Below, in pieces: positions 34,909-43,880 of a stretch of DNA of 64,000 nt. The stretch covers positions 1 to 64,000 of the forward strand of contig NZ_JAANMS010000002.1 in the NCBI RefSeq assembly GCF_011250565.1. The letters run 5' to 3'. Within the stretch, counting starts at the first letter, position 1; each line of letters starts with the position of its first letter. A program made the translations under genes and the position numbers. The notes under the pieces are model-generated. The model was not told where the DNA came from and ran no database searches. It was given only the letters and a program-made list of their open reading frames with translations. Origin of the DNA: Nocardioides sp. IC4_145 (GTDB taxonomy: Bacteria > Actinomycetota > Actinomycetes > Propionibacteriales > Nocardioidaceae).

Positions 34909-36092
34909 CCGGGACCACCGCCACCACCGCCAGCACCGCGTTCACCGAGTCCGAGGAGCGCCAGGAGCTGCGCAAGGCGGTCTTCGCGCTCGCCTCGAAG
35001 TACGGCCACGAGTACGTCGCCGAGAAGGCCCGCACCGGCGGCAAGACCACCGAGCTCTGGGAGGACATGGGCAGGCACGGCTTCCTCGGCGTCAACATCG
35101 CCGAGGAGCACGGCGGCGGGGGCGGCGGCATCGGCGACCTGGCCGCCGTGCTCGAGGAGGCCGCGGCCGCCGGCGCCCCGATGCTGATGATGGTCGTCTC
35201 GCAGGCGATCTGCGGCTCGGTCATCGGTCGCTTCGGCACCGACGAGCAGAAGAAGCGCTGGCTGCCCGCCATCGCCTCCGGCGACTACACGATGGCGTTC
35301 GCGATCACCGAGGCCGACGCCGGCTCCAACTCCCACAACATCACCACCACCGCCACCAAGGACGGCGACGGCTGGGTGCTCAAGGGCCAGAAGACCTGGA
35401 TCTCCGGCGTCGACGAGGCGCAGGGCATCCTCGTGGTCAGCCGGGCCGCCGACGCCAGGACCGGCAAGCTCAAGCCCTGCCTGTTCGTCGTCCCGACCGA
35501 CGCGCCGGGGCTGGAGAAGCAGCCCCTCGAGATGACGTTCGACGCCCCCGAGAAGCAGTGGACGCTGTTCTTCGACGACGTGCGGCTCCCCGCCGACGCG
35601 CTCGTCGGCGACGAGGACGCCGGCCTGCTGCAGCTGTTCGCCGGGCTCAACCCCGAGCGGATCATGGGCGCGGCGTACTCCAACGGCATGTCGCGCTTCG
35701 CGCTCGCCAAGGCGGTCGAGTACGCCAGGACCCGCACGGTCTGGAAGGCCCCCATCGGCACCCACCAGGGCATCGCCCACCCGCTGGCCAAGGTCAAGAT
35801 CGAGCTCGAGCAGTCCCGCCTGCTCCAGCAGAAGGCCGCCGCGCTCTACGACGCCGGCGACGACATGGGGGCGGGCGAGTACGCCAACATGGCCAAGTAC
35901 GCCGCCGGCGAGGTCGCCTGCAACGCCACCGACGTCGCGGTCCACACCCACGGCGGCTCCGGCCTCACCCGCGAGCTCGGCCTCGCCAACATGCTCGTCG
36001 CCGCCCGCCTCGGCCGGATCGCCCCCGTCAGCCGCGAGATGATCCTCAACTTCGTCGCCATGCACTCCCTGGGCCTGCCCAAGTCCTACTGA
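34905..36092 (+). CDS. Acyl-CoA dehydrogenase
   Basis: 395 aa, ATGA overlap with the carboxylase gene. AFAITEADAGSNSHNI, QKTWISGVDEAQGILVVSRA and VHTHGGSGLTRELGLANM are conserved blocks. Different subfamily from the dehydrogenase at 30180. Last gene of the TetR-led catabolic operon. Confidence 0.85.
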   Translation: MTGTTATTASTAFTESEERQELRKAVFALASKYGHEYVAEKARTGGKTTELWEDMGRHGFLGVNIAEEHGGGGGGIGDLAAVLEEAAAAGAPMLMMVVSQAICGSVIGRFGTDEQKKRWLPAIASGDYTMAFAITEADAGSNSHNITTTATKDGDGWVLKGQKTWISGVDEAQGILVVSRAADARTGKLKPCLFVVPTDAPGLEKQPLEMTFDAPEKQWTLFFDDVRLPADALVGDEDAGLLQLFAGLNPERIMGAAYSNGMSRFALAKAVEYARTRTVWKAPIGTHQGIAHPLAKVKIELEQSRLLQQKAAALYDAGDDMGAGEYANMAKYAAGEVACNATDVAVHTHGGSGLTRELGLANMLVAARLGRIAPVSREMILNFVAMHSLGLPKSY

Positions 36093-36135
36093 GGCGGTTG
36101 GTGTGGCCCCGGCCCGGGACGGGTAGGCCACGACC

Positions 36136-36696
36136 ATGCTCGAGCCGACCGGACGCCCGTTCTCCACCGGTGAGGAGGCGGTCGCGCGCGTGGCGGCGGA
36201 CCCGTTCTGGTCCGTGGTGCGCCGGCGGCACCCCGACCTCGACGTCGTCGTCCTGCCGGCCACGGCGGCTGCCAGGCCGACCGCCGACGAGGTGGGGGTG
36301 CTGCACGAGGTGGACCCGGCCAACGAGGCCGCGCGGGTCGAGTCGGTCGCGGTGGACCTCTGGACTGTGCTGGTCGACGAGGATCCCGACGAGGTCGCCA
36401 CACGGCGTACCGCCGGGCGCGCCCGCGGCACCGTTCGGGTCGAGACGACCGTGCGGCTGGCCGGGGTCGACCCGACCGCGGGGGTCGCCGTGGTCGGCCG
36501 GGCCGAGGACGCGCTGGTCCGCGACGGCTGGCACGTCCTCACGCCGCCGGACGGCATGCCCCGGGCGCTCGCCGGCCGCGGCGAGGGCCTGGCGCGCGAG
36601 GAGCTCCAGCTGGTGCACGACCCGGCCGCGGCCCGCCTCGTCCTGCGGCTCCGGTCCGCGGACGCCCGGCCCCCCGACCTCGAGGAGCAGGCGTGA
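36136..36696 (+). CDS. Unknown protein at the head of a WXG100/hydrolase cassette
   Basis: 186 aa. No family recognised: mixed alpha/beta, no signal peptide, acidic, with WSVVRRRHPDLDVVVLP near the N-terminus. GTGA overlap joins it to a WXG100-like gene and, through it, to a DUF1023 hydrolase. Its place fits an adaptor or export chaperone for the type VII-like proteins, which is inference only. TAGGCC 6 nt before the ATG may be the -10 box. Confidence 0.65.
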   Translation: MLEPTGRPFSTGEEAVARVAADPFWSVVRRRHPDLDVVVLPATAAARPTADEVGVLHEVDPANEAARVESVAVDLWTVLVDEDPDEVATRRTAGRARGTVRVETTVRLAGVDPTAGVAVVGRAEDALVRDGWHVLTPPDGMPRALAGRGEGLAREELQLVHDPAAARLVLRLRSADARPPDLEEQA

Positions 36697-37001
36697 GCAC
36701 GTTCGGTGCGGAGTACTCCGGGCTCTCCTACGGCAGCGGCAACTGGCGCGTGCTGGCCGAGCTGATGACCTCCACCTCCCGTGACCTCGCCGGCCAGGGC
36801 ACCGGGGCGCTGGCGCCGAGCGTCCAGGCGGCCGCGGAGGCGTTCCTGACCGCCTGGTCGGGCTACGCCGACGAGAGCTCGACCATCGCGATCGGCTTCG
36901 CCGACGCGATCGACGCCCAGGCCGTCGACTACTCCACGACCGACGAGGGGTCGGGCAACCGGTTCACCGACCTGGACGGGCGGCTGGGGCCGGCCCGATG
37001 A
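36693..37001 (+). CDS. WXG100-like small protein
   Basis: 102 aa from GTG 36693. Predicted helical hairpin with a central WSG (W-x-G) turn in FLTAWSGYADESS, about the size of WXG100/ESAT-6 proteins, which are exported as dimers by type VII secretion. Coupled by overlaps to genes on both sides. Confidence 0.6.
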   Translation: MSTFGAEYSGLSYGSGNWRVLAELMTSTSRDLAGQGTGALAPSVQAAAEAFLTAWSGYADESSTIAIGFADAIDAQAVDYSTTDEGSGNRFTDLDGRLGPAR

Positions 37002-38779
37002 CCGTGACGATCGACGTCCCGCCGTCCCAGCCGGCGGAGGTGGTCAGGCCGGAGGGCGACCCGGGCGGCGCCGACACGCTGGCCGAGGCGCTGCACACCG
37101 CGTCGGGCCGCTACGAGGAGTTCTCCGACGAGACCGCGCGGATCCAGTGGATCGGCGGGTGGTACGGCGACGCCGCCGACGCCTACCGGGAGGCGACCGC
37201 CGAGGCGGGCGAGGAGCACGCGGCGATGGCCCGCACGGTCGAGCGCGTGGGTCGGGCGGTGACGGCGTACGCCGACACGCTCCGGGACCTGCTGCGCACC
37301 TACGAGGAGCAGGTGGACCGCAAGGAGGCGCTCGACGCGCGGCGCAGCGCACTCATCGCCGACATCAACGCGGCGACCGAGGCGACTCCGGACGTCGTCG
37401 CGGCGCTGCGGGAGCGGGCGACGGAGCTGCGGGACGACTACGCAGAGCTCGTGACCGACCACGACGACCTGCAGCGACGGGTGCGCGAGGCCGAGGACCT
37501 GCTGCGCCAGTCGTTCCAGGCCGGCACCTCCCTGGACCGGGCGCTCGCAGACGACGGCGGCGTGCCGCAGTCCGCCCAGGACGCCCTGAGCAGGCGGGGC
37601 GCGCCCGGCAGCGAGGCGACGCCCGAGCAGGTGCACGACTGGTGGCTGGGGTTGAGCGAGGCCGAGCGGGAGGCGGTCGTCTCGTCGTACCCCGAGCTCA
37701 TCGGCTCGGCCGACGGGCTCCCGGCGTCCGTGCGCGACGACGCCAACCGGGTGGTCCTCGACGACGACCTCGCGACCCTCGGGTCCAAGCGGGACGACGG
37801 CACGCTCTCGCCGACGGAGGAGCGGGTGCTCGCCAACGCCGAGCAGGCGCGGCAGGCGCTGGAGGACGCCGACGCCTTCGAGGACCCGATCACGGGTGAG
37901 CGCCCGGGTGGCCTGCTGCACCTCTACGACCCCGGCGCCTTCGACGGCGACGGCCGTGTCGCGATCGGGGTCGGCGACCTCGACACCGCCGACGACGTCG
38001 CGATCTTCACCCCCGGCATCACCACGACGATGGACGACACCACCAGCTACACCGGGCAGATGATCAACCTCTACGAGGCGACGCGCTACAACGGCGACGG
38101 GTCGAGCGTCGCGACGTTGTTCTGGCTCGGGTACGACGCGCCCGACGCGTTCTACGACCCCGCCACCGCCACCGAGGGCCGGGCGGAGGACGGCGGTCGC
38201 CGGCTCGCGGACATGGTGGACGGCCTGCGTGCCTCCCGCCCCGACGACCCCGCGCACCTGACCGCGATCGGGCACAGCTACGGGTCGACGACGACGTCGT
38301 ACGCCGCCGGCGACTTCGACCTCGCCGCCGACGACGTCGTGCTCATCGGCAGCCCGGGTGCGGGCCCGGCCGACCACGCGGACGACTTCAGCGTGGGTGC
38401 GGACAACGTCTACGTCGGGCGCGACAGCCGCGACATCGTCGCGGTGCTCGGCGACGAGGGCTGGGTCGGCAAGGGCCCGGTCGGCCTGGGCACGGACCCG
38501 TCCTCCGACGACTTCGGCGCGACCCGGTTCGAGGCCGAGGACGTCGACCGGGCCGACATCCGCAACTGGGGAGACGCGCACAGCTCCTACCTGCACCACG
38601 ACAGTGAGTCGCTCTACAACATCGGCCTCATCGTCGACGGGCACGGGGACCGGGTGAACGTCGCCGAGCACAGCTACGACCCGTGGTACGACTTCGCGCG
38701 CGACCCCGAGTGGGACCGCGAGCCCTCCAGCGGCGTCCAGGGCGAGTCCCGGACCCGGGAAAATAGGATGGTGCCGTGA
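36998..38779 (+). CDS. WXG-type N-domain fused to DUF1023 alpha/beta hydrolase
   Basis: 593 aa, ATGA overlap. N-terminal 180 residues are long helices with a W-x-G turn (GGWYGDAADAYREA) and coiled-coil text (LRERATELRDDYAELVTDHDDLQRRVREAEDLL), like type VII secretion substrates. From about 320 a DUF1023 alpha/beta hydrolase follows, with nucleophile GHSYGS (about 426) and late histidine region DAHSSYLHHDSE. No signal peptide. A secreted lipase/esterase-like effector is the likely role. Confidence 0.75.
   Translation: MTVTIDVPPSQPAEVVRPEGDPGGADTLAEALHTASGRYEEFSDETARIQWIGGWYGDAADAYREATAEAGEEHAAMARTVERVGRAVTAYADTLRDLLRTYEEQVDRKEALDARRSALIADINAATEATPDVVAALRERATELRDDYAELVTDHDDLQRRVREAEDLLRQSFQAGTSLDRALADDGGVPQSAQDALSRRGAPGSEATPEQVHDWWLGLSEAEREAVVSSYPELIGSADGLPASVRDDANRVVLDDDLATLGSKRDDGTLSPTEERVLANAEQARQALEDADAFEDPITGERPGGLLHLYDPGAFDGDGRVAIGVGDLDTADDVAIFTPGITTTMDDTTSYTGQMINLYEATRYNGDGSSVATLFWLGYDAPDAFYDPATATEGRAEDGGRRLADMVDGLRASRPDDPAHLTAIGHSYGSTTTSYAAGDFDLAADDVVLIGSPGAGPADHADDFSVGADNVYVGRDSRDIVAVLGDEGWVGKGPVGLGTDPSSDDFGATRFEAEDVDRADIRNWGDAHSSYLHHDSESLYNIGLIVDGHGDRVNVAEHSYDPWYDFARDPEWDREPSSGVQGESRTRENRMVP
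38764..38769 (+). promoter_or_regulatory. -10 hexamer for the lipoprotein gene inside the hydrolase gene
   Basis: AAAATAGGAT is a conspicuous AT-rich patch at the end of the hydrolase gene; TAGGAT ends 6 nt before GTG 38776, so the lipoprotein may also be made alone from a leaderless mRNA. Confidence 0.4.
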
Positions 38780-39294
38780 GGGCTGTCCGCGAGCGACTGG
38801 TCGCGCTGGTCCTGGCCCTGACGACGACGGGAGTGCTCGTGACCGGTTGCGGTGACCCGAAGGTCTCGGCCGAGCAGGGGGCGCAGGACACCGAGTCATC
38901 GCGCGCCCAGGTGGAGGAGGCGATGCGGGAGGTGGCCGACGTGGTCGCCGGCGTCGGTCTCCGGCTCGGGAAGCTGACCGGCGGCTGGTCGGTGTGCACG
39001 GCGGAGCCGCCGTCGATGGAGTACGACGCCGGCGGCGGCGGCGAGCCCGGCGAGCTGTCCCCGGCCGAGATGATCGCCCAGGTGACCGACGCGCTGAAGA
39101 CCGCGGGGTGGACGGTCGAGAACGCCGGCACCGAGCCCCGCCCGTACGGCGTGCTCACCCGCGACGACCTCCGCGCCAGCGTGGGCGAGTCGCGCCGCTA
39201 CCCGGGACACGTCACGGTCGGAGTCGTCGGTCCGTGCATCGACACCGCGCGCGAGCAGGACGCCCTGCTCGGCGAGACGTACGACGTGTCCTGA
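38776..39294 (+). CDS. Lipoprotein paired with the DUF1023 hydrolase
   Basis: 172 aa from GTG 38776 (GTGA overlap). Signal LVALVLALTTTGVLVTGC has a lipobox VTGC. The mature part has Cys in WSVCTAEP and VGPCIDTA, probably a disulfide. No family recognised. As the last gene after a secreted enzyme it could be a surface partner or immunity protein. Confidence 0.7.
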   Translation: MRAVRERLVALVLALTTTGVLVTGCGDPKVSAEQGAQDTESSRAQVEEAMREVADVVAGVGLRLGKLTGGWSVCTAEPPSMEYDAGGGGEPGELSPAEMIAQVTDALKTAGWTVENAGTEPRPYGVLTRDDLRASVGESRRYPGHVTVGVVGPCIDTAREQDALLGETYDVS

Positions 39295-39314
39295 CGCAGC
39301 GCTCCGCCGGGAGG

Positions 39315-40040
39315 TCAGAGGGCGACCGTCAGGCCGGAGGCGACCGCCCCGGCCACGAGCCCGACCAGGACGACCGGGCGGAACCGTGCCTCGGGGATCC
39401 GGGCGAACACCGCGTCCCCGGCCCGCCAGCCCACCGGGCAGGCGAGCGCGCCGGCCGCGGCCAGGACGCACAGCTCCAGGTCGACCCGTCCCACGGCGAG
39501 CAGCGCCCCGACCGCGACCAGCTCCTGGCACCAGAAGGTGACCTGCAGGGTCGCGCGCGTGCGCAGGGGGCCGAGGGTCGTCGACTGCAGCAGCAGGACG
39601 AGCGGCGGGCCGTTGAGCCCGGTCGAGGTGAGCATCGCGCCGCTGACCGCTCCGGCCCCCCACTGCGCGCCCGCGCCGGCCGGGAGCCGGACCCGGAGCG
39701 CCAGCAGCGTCGCGAGCAGGCAGACGAGGGCGCAGATGAGCAGGCTGAGCGTGGCCTCGTCGGCGTGCAGGAGCGTGACCAGCCCGAGCGGCATGCCGAG
39801 CAGCCCGCCGAGGACCATCCGCGACGCCGGGGCGGCCGCGACGTGTGCCCGCTCGCGCGCCCCGGAGACCGTCGTCAGGGCCAGCCCGACCAGCGTTGCG
39901 ACGACGACCGCGCGGACCGGGTCGGTCACCGCGGCGAGGGCGGGCACGGCGACCAGGGCGAAGCCGAACCCGGTGACCGCCTGCGCCGCCGAGGCCACGA
40001 GGCAGACGACGGCGGTCCAGAGGAGGACGTCGGCGCTCAT
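39315..40040 (-). CDS. TauE/SafE family sulfite exporter-like permease
   Basis: 241 aa from ATG 40040. Two repeats of hydrophobic helices with the family hallmarks TGFGFALVAVPALAAV and STGLNGPPLVLLL. Family members move sulfite, sulfoacetate or other small anions out of the cell. Convergent with the lipoprotein gene and downstream of the carboxypeptidase on the same strand, separated by a terminator. Confidence 0.8.
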   Translation of the reverse strand: MSADVLLWTAVVCLVASAAQAVTGFGFALVAVPALAAVTDPVRAVVVATLVGLALTTVSGARERAHVAAAPASRMVLGGLLGMPLGLVTLLHADEATLSLLICALVCLLATLLALRVRLPAGAGAQWGAGAVSGAMLTSTGLNGPPLVLLLQSTTLGPLRTRATLQVTFWCQELVAVGALLAVGRVDLELCVLAAAGALACPVGWRAGDAVFARIPEARFRPVVLVGLVAGAVASGLTVAL

Positions 40041-40129
40041 CGGGGGACCGGCGGCGACTCGGGCATGCAGGCACCCTGGGGGTGGGGGTCGACGGCCCGG
40101 GCGTCCGGTCCCGCTCAACGGCACGGCAC

Positions 40130-40162
40130 GAGGGCCGGCACCCGCAGCGGGCGCCGGCCCTC
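40130..40162 (-). terminator. Hairpin after the carboxypeptidase gene
   Basis: GAGGGCCGGC pairs with GCCGGCCCTC (10 bp), with further outer pairing GGCACGAG/CTCGTGCC. It starts about 20 nt past the stop on the minus strand. Confidence 0.6.
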
Positions 40163-40180
40163 GGCCTCGGTCCTCGTGCC

Positions 40181-43100
40181 TCAGCGGACCCGGAGGACCA
40201 CCTTGTCCTTGCTGCCGGCGACCAGGCTCGAGCCGGCGAGCTTCGCCAGGAGCGCGTGCTTGCCCCGAGCGAGGCGGATGCTCACGACCTTGCGGCCCTC
40301 ATCGGCGGCGGTGAAGCGGACGGTGCGCCGGGGGACGCCGAAGTCCTTCAGGACGACCGTGCCGGTCCTGGCCAGGCCGGGGACCTGCAGCACGAGCCGC
40401 AGCCGGACCGTTGCCTTGCCGTTCCTGACCGGTCCGACCTCCAGGGTCGAGAGGCGGACGGTCGAGGCGGCCTTGCGGACCACCAGGCGCACGGTGTCGC
40501 TCGAGGCGGCGAAGGTCTCGTCGGCAGGGGTGAACGCCGCGACCGCGGTGGTCACCCCGGGGCGCAGGCCGGGGACCTGCAGGGTGGCCCGTCCGCTGGA
40601 GGTGGCAGCGCTGGCGACCACCTCGCCGGCCACCAGCAGGTCGACGGTGCCCTCGGCGGTGCCCTCGTCCGTGGCGACGGTGACCGTCACGGTGGGCGAG
40701 GCCGGGTAGGCGACCGGCGCGACCGGGGAGACCGTCAGGCTCGTCGCCACGGGCTCGGGCTCCGGCTCGGGGGTCGGGTCGGTCGGCGTCGGGTCGGTCG
40801 GCGTCGGGTCGGTCGGCGTCGGGTCGGTCGGCGTCGGGTCCGTGGGGACCGGGTCCGTGGGGGTGGGGTCCGTCGGGGTCGGTTCGGGCGCGACGAGCTC
40901 TTCGCCAGCCGGGCCGGCCCAGAGCAGCGCGCGACCGGCCTGGCTGAGGCCTCCCTTCGGGTGGGTGCGGAAGAACACCGAGGTACCGAAGACGAGCGCC
41001 TTCGCGCCGGTCGTCGGGTCCTCCGAGGCGACGACCGAGGCCTTGCCGGCGGCGGCGTCGGGACCGTTGGTGCTCGTGGTCCCGCGCCAGTGCCCGGCGA
41101 GGAAGGGCTTGGTCGCGTCGTAGCTCTGCACGACCTGGGTCCCCGCGCCGAGGCCGCTGAAGGAGTAGGCGGGGTAGACGAACGAGGTGTCCGGGGCGTA
41201 GGGCTCCAGCACGGAGCCCGCGGGCGTGTCGACGTCGACGATGCCGTTGCCGGAGCCGTTGCCGTTGGTGACGGTGCCGCTGAGCAGGCCGAAGGACGCC
41301 GCGGCGTTGAACGCCTGGTTGGTCCGCCCGAGCATCGCACCGCCACCGGCGAGGAACGTCTCGACCGCGGTGCGTGCCGCCGAGCCGGCCGCCGGGTTGA
41401 ACGACGAGCCGACCCAGAGCACGTCGACGGGGTCGAGTGCGCTCGGTGTGGCGTTGAGGGCGTTCACCGACAGCGGCGTCAGGTCGTCGAAGCCGAGCTC
41501 TTCGAGCGACAGCCGGTCGTCCTGGGTGCCGACGTAGCCGATGGTGAGGTCGGTCAGCGGCTTGGTGGCCTCGTCGTCCAGGGCCGCCAGGTCGTCGGCG
41601 GAGGCGTTCTCCATCGCGACGTCGAACCGCCGTGCTGCCGCCAGCGCGGCGGAACGGGCCGCGCCGTCGACGACCACCGACCCGTCCTCGAGCATCGAGA
41701 CCTTGACGCCGTCCTCCAGCAGAGCGTTGAGCGCCTGGTAGTCCGGCACGCCGGCTACGTCGAAGCTCAGGAAGCCGCCGGTCGTCGCAGGCACCTCCGC
41801 CTCGGGGGCCCGGGAGAGCCGCACCACGGTCCCGATGGGTGCGTCGGTGACGAGGCCGACCTTGTCGACGGTGGCGCCCCAGAGGTAGCCCAGGCTCCAG
41901 GCCGAGATGTCGTACATCGACGGGACCTTGGCCGAGATGTCCTCACCCAGGTCCAGGAAGGCGTTCGCGAGGCCGCGCAGCGGCTGGTGCATGTCGACGA
42001 CGTAGGAGCCGCGGGGGTAGGTCGTCCCGCCCACGGTGGTCGTGGCAGCCAGCTGTCCGACCTCGATGTCGTGGTCCAGCAGCTGCTGCACCAGGCGGTG
42101 GGCGTCGCTGGAGGACCGCTGGGTGTCGCCCACGGGGATGACGTAGGCGCGGGGCAGGGTCACGGGCTCCTGGTTGTCCGCGACGTCCCACAGTGCGCGC
42201 CACTGCGTCGGCCCGGGCACCGAGGCGACGTCGCCCACGGTGAGGTTCTTCTTGGGCTCGCCGGCCACGCCGCGGCGGAACGCCTCGATCTGGTTGCGGA
42301 TCATGTCGCGGGCGTTGGTCGCGACGTTCATGTAGTCGACGATGCTGCGCATCGTCTGGTAGGCCACCGCCGTGTTGACCGCCGCACGCGCGGGCGTCTG
42401 GCGACCACCGGCGGCACCGCGGGTCAGCGGCAGCTCGACCGTCGCGGCGGCCGCACCGTAGAACGCGGCGTACTGCGCGGTGAAGACCGGCGGGAAGTCG
42501 TCCCAGCCGTCCGGGGTGTCGCGGTAGGGGATCTTGATGTGCGCGGTGTTCGGCCCGGTGTTGGCGGGGACGACCCGCCCGGTGGTGGTGTCCAGGTAGG
42601 TGTTGCCCGGGATGGCGGCGTCGACGACGTCCTTCTCGACCTTCAGCGCCAGCGCGTAGTTGTGGGGCATCGTCAGGTCGTACTCGTAGTTCGAGCCGTG
42701 CGGCGGCCCGCAGGGCTCCATCTGCAGCACGTTGGTGTAGCCGTGGAAGTCCGCGGCGTAGATGGGCTGGATCGCCTGGGCGGTCCGGACGAACGAGCGG
42801 GTCTCCGGCGTCGTGTTGGTGATGATGTCGCGGTTCGGGTCGAGCCCCAGCGCGGTCGCGCGGGTGGCGTTGGTCCGGCCGTCGGGGTTCAGCGACGGGG
42901 AGAAGTAGATCCGGTTGTTCGCGAGGATGCTGCGCACCTCGCTGAGCGGAGCGGTTGCGAGGTACTCGATGTACTGCATCGCGGCATCGGTGCCCTCCCA
43001 CTCGTTGCCGTGGATGTTGTTGCTGATCCACACCGGGGTCTTGTAGCCGGCGACGAGCTCCTCGTCGGTCGCCGCGGACGCCGGGTCGTTCTTGATCTGG

Positions 43101-43573
43101 TCCTTCCACGCGGCCTGCTGTGCCGTCTCGGCCTCGGTCTCCGGCGCCGTGAGCGTCACCAGGTACAGGTCGCGGCCCTCGGTCGACTGACCCACGACCT
43201 GCGCCGAGATGCGGTCGCTGGTCGCCATCAGGTCCATCAGCCGAGGCGCGAGGTCCGGGTGGCCGAGCAGCGCCGCGGTGTGGGCGGCGTCGTCGGCGTT
43301 GGGCCGGTAGATCCGCAGCTCGGGCTGGTAGGGGTAGGCCGTCGGCATGACGATCGGCGACCCCGAGACGGGCGCCGCCGCGGCCGCCCGCGCGACCCTG
43401 GCCCGCTCGACCGGGTCCGTCGACCTGGCCGTGGCCGGCCCGCGGCCGGGGTCGACGCTCGGCGCTGCGGACGGCGGCGCGGCCACCGCTGGCGGCGCGC
43501 TCACGCCGAGGACCAGCGAGGAGGCGCTCAGGGCGAGACCGGTCACGCCGGTGAGGGCGCGTAGCTTCTTCAC
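40181..43573 (-). CDS. Large secreted M14 zinc carboxypeptidase with Ig-like C-terminus
   Basis: 1130 aa from GTG 43573. Sec signal peptide (KKLRALTGVTGLALSASSLVLGV... AVAAP). M14 metallopeptidase domain from about 75: zinc motif NIHGNEWEG (His, Glu), NPDGRTNATRA, and third His in ADFHGYTN. A second domain of Rossmann-like text follows, then a PTDPT pentapeptide tandem near 890-930 (15-nt repeats at 40772-40890), an Ig-like domain and a basic beta-rich end. Likely a wall-spanning or released peptidase. Relatives are often called zinc carboxypeptidases of unknown target. Confidence 0.85.
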   Translation of the reverse strand: MKKLRALTGVTGLALSASSLVLGVSAPPAVAAPPSAAPSVDPGRGPATARSTDPVERARVARAAAAAPVSGSPIVMPTAYPYQPELRIYRPNADDAAHTAALLGHPDLAPRLMDLMATSDRISAQVVGQSTEGRDLYLVTLTAPETEAETAQQAAWKDQIKNDPASAATDEELVAGYKTPVWISNNIHGNEWEGTDAAMQYIEYLATAPLSEVRSILANNRIYFSPSLNPDGRTNATRATALGLDPNRDIITNTTPETRSFVRTAQAIQPIYAADFHGYTNVLQMEPCGPPHGSNYEYDLTMPHNYALALKVEKDVVDAAIPGNTYLDTTTGRVVPANTGPNTAHIKIPYRDTPDGWDDFPPVFTAQYAAFYGAAAATVELPLTRGAAGGRQTPARAAVNTAVAYQTMRSIVDYMNVATNARDMIRNQIEAFRRGVAGEPKKNLTVGDVASVPGPTQWRALWDVADNQEPVTLPRAYVIPVGDTQRSSSDAHRLVQQLLDHDIEVGQLAATTTVGGTTYPRGSYVVDMHQPLRGLANAFLDLGEDISAKVPSMYDISAWSLGYLWGATVDKVGLVTDAPIGTVVRLSRAPEAEVPATTGGFLSFDVAGVPDYQALNALLEDGVKVSMLEDGSVVVDGAARSAALAAARRFDVAMENASADDLAALDDEATKPLTDLTIGYVGTQDDRLSLEELGFDDLTPLSVNALNATPSALDPVDVLWVGSSFNPAAGSAARTAVETFLAGGGAMLGRTNQAFNAAASFGLLSGTVTNGNGSGNGIVDVDTPAGSVLEPYAPDTSFVYPAYSFSGLGAGTQVVQSYDATKPFLAGHWRGTTSTNGPDAAAGKASVVASEDPTTGAKALVFGTSVFFRTHPKGGLSQAGRALLWAGPAGEELVAPEPTPTDPTPTDPVPTDPTPTDPTPTDPTPTDPTPTDPTPEPEPEPVATSLTVSPVAPVAYPASPTVTVTVATDEGTAEGTVDLLVAGEVVASAATSSGRATLQVPGLRPGVTTAVAAFTPADETFAASSDTVRLVVRKAASTVRLSTLEVGPVRNGKATVRLRLVLQVPGLARTGTVVLKDFGVPRRTVRFTAADEGRKVVSIRLARGKHALLAKLAGSSLVAGSKDKVVLRVR
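40772..40890. repeat. 15-nt tandem repeat coding for PTDPT units
   Basis: About seven units of a GTCGGGTCGGTCGGC-like 15-mer, the first four identical and the last three diverged. It forms the flexible linker of the carboxypeptidase and is a site where length variation between strains is likely. Confidence 0.7.
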
Positions 43574-43633
43574 GAGGACTCGTTTCTGTCGGCTTGGCTG
43601 ACGCCGACCACCTGTGCGTCGGCGGTCGCCAGG

Positions 43634-43644
43634 TTGTCTGACAA
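43634..43644. promoter_or_regulatory. TTGTC-T-GACAA dyad upstream of the carboxypeptidase
   Basis: A perfect 11-bp dyad 60 bp before the start, in a larger imperfect inverted repeat (GTCGGCG ... CGCCGAC, 43618-43652). The form resembles GntR/FadR-class operators. No regulator gene is adjacent. Confidence 0.35.
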
Positions 43645-43788
43645 TCGCCGACCGGGTCCCGATGTAACGGGTCGTTTACCGGATCGACCCACGCGCGTCC
43701 CACCAGGGCGCGCCGGTCCAGACCGGTCCGGGCCCACCGGCCGGGCCCCGACCTCCTGCGTTCCTCCGGCTCGTGCCGGGGCCGCCGC

Positions 43789-43880
43789 TCAGAGGCTCGA
43801 CTGGACCCCGGCGAGGAGCTGGCGGGCCATGACGATCCGCTGGACCTGGTTGGTGCCCTCGTAGATCTGGGTGATCTTGT
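43789..43880 (-). pseudogene. 3' end of an acyl-CoA dehydrogenase gene, cut by the integrated element
   Basis: The last 30 codons, KITQIYEGTNQVQRIVMARQ and a short tail, are the typical acyl-CoA dehydrogenase C-terminus. Homology stops sharply at the AAG codon near 43878; upstream the frame continues into unrelated sequence next to an excisionase/integrase pair. This is what remains when an element integrates at the 3' end of a gene and restores it with its own copy; the complete gene is then expected at the far end of the element, outside this window. Confidence 0.75.

Noticed and set aside
40772..40890. CRISPR-like short repeat array
   Set aside because: It is a 15-nt coding tandem (PTDPT units) without spacers.
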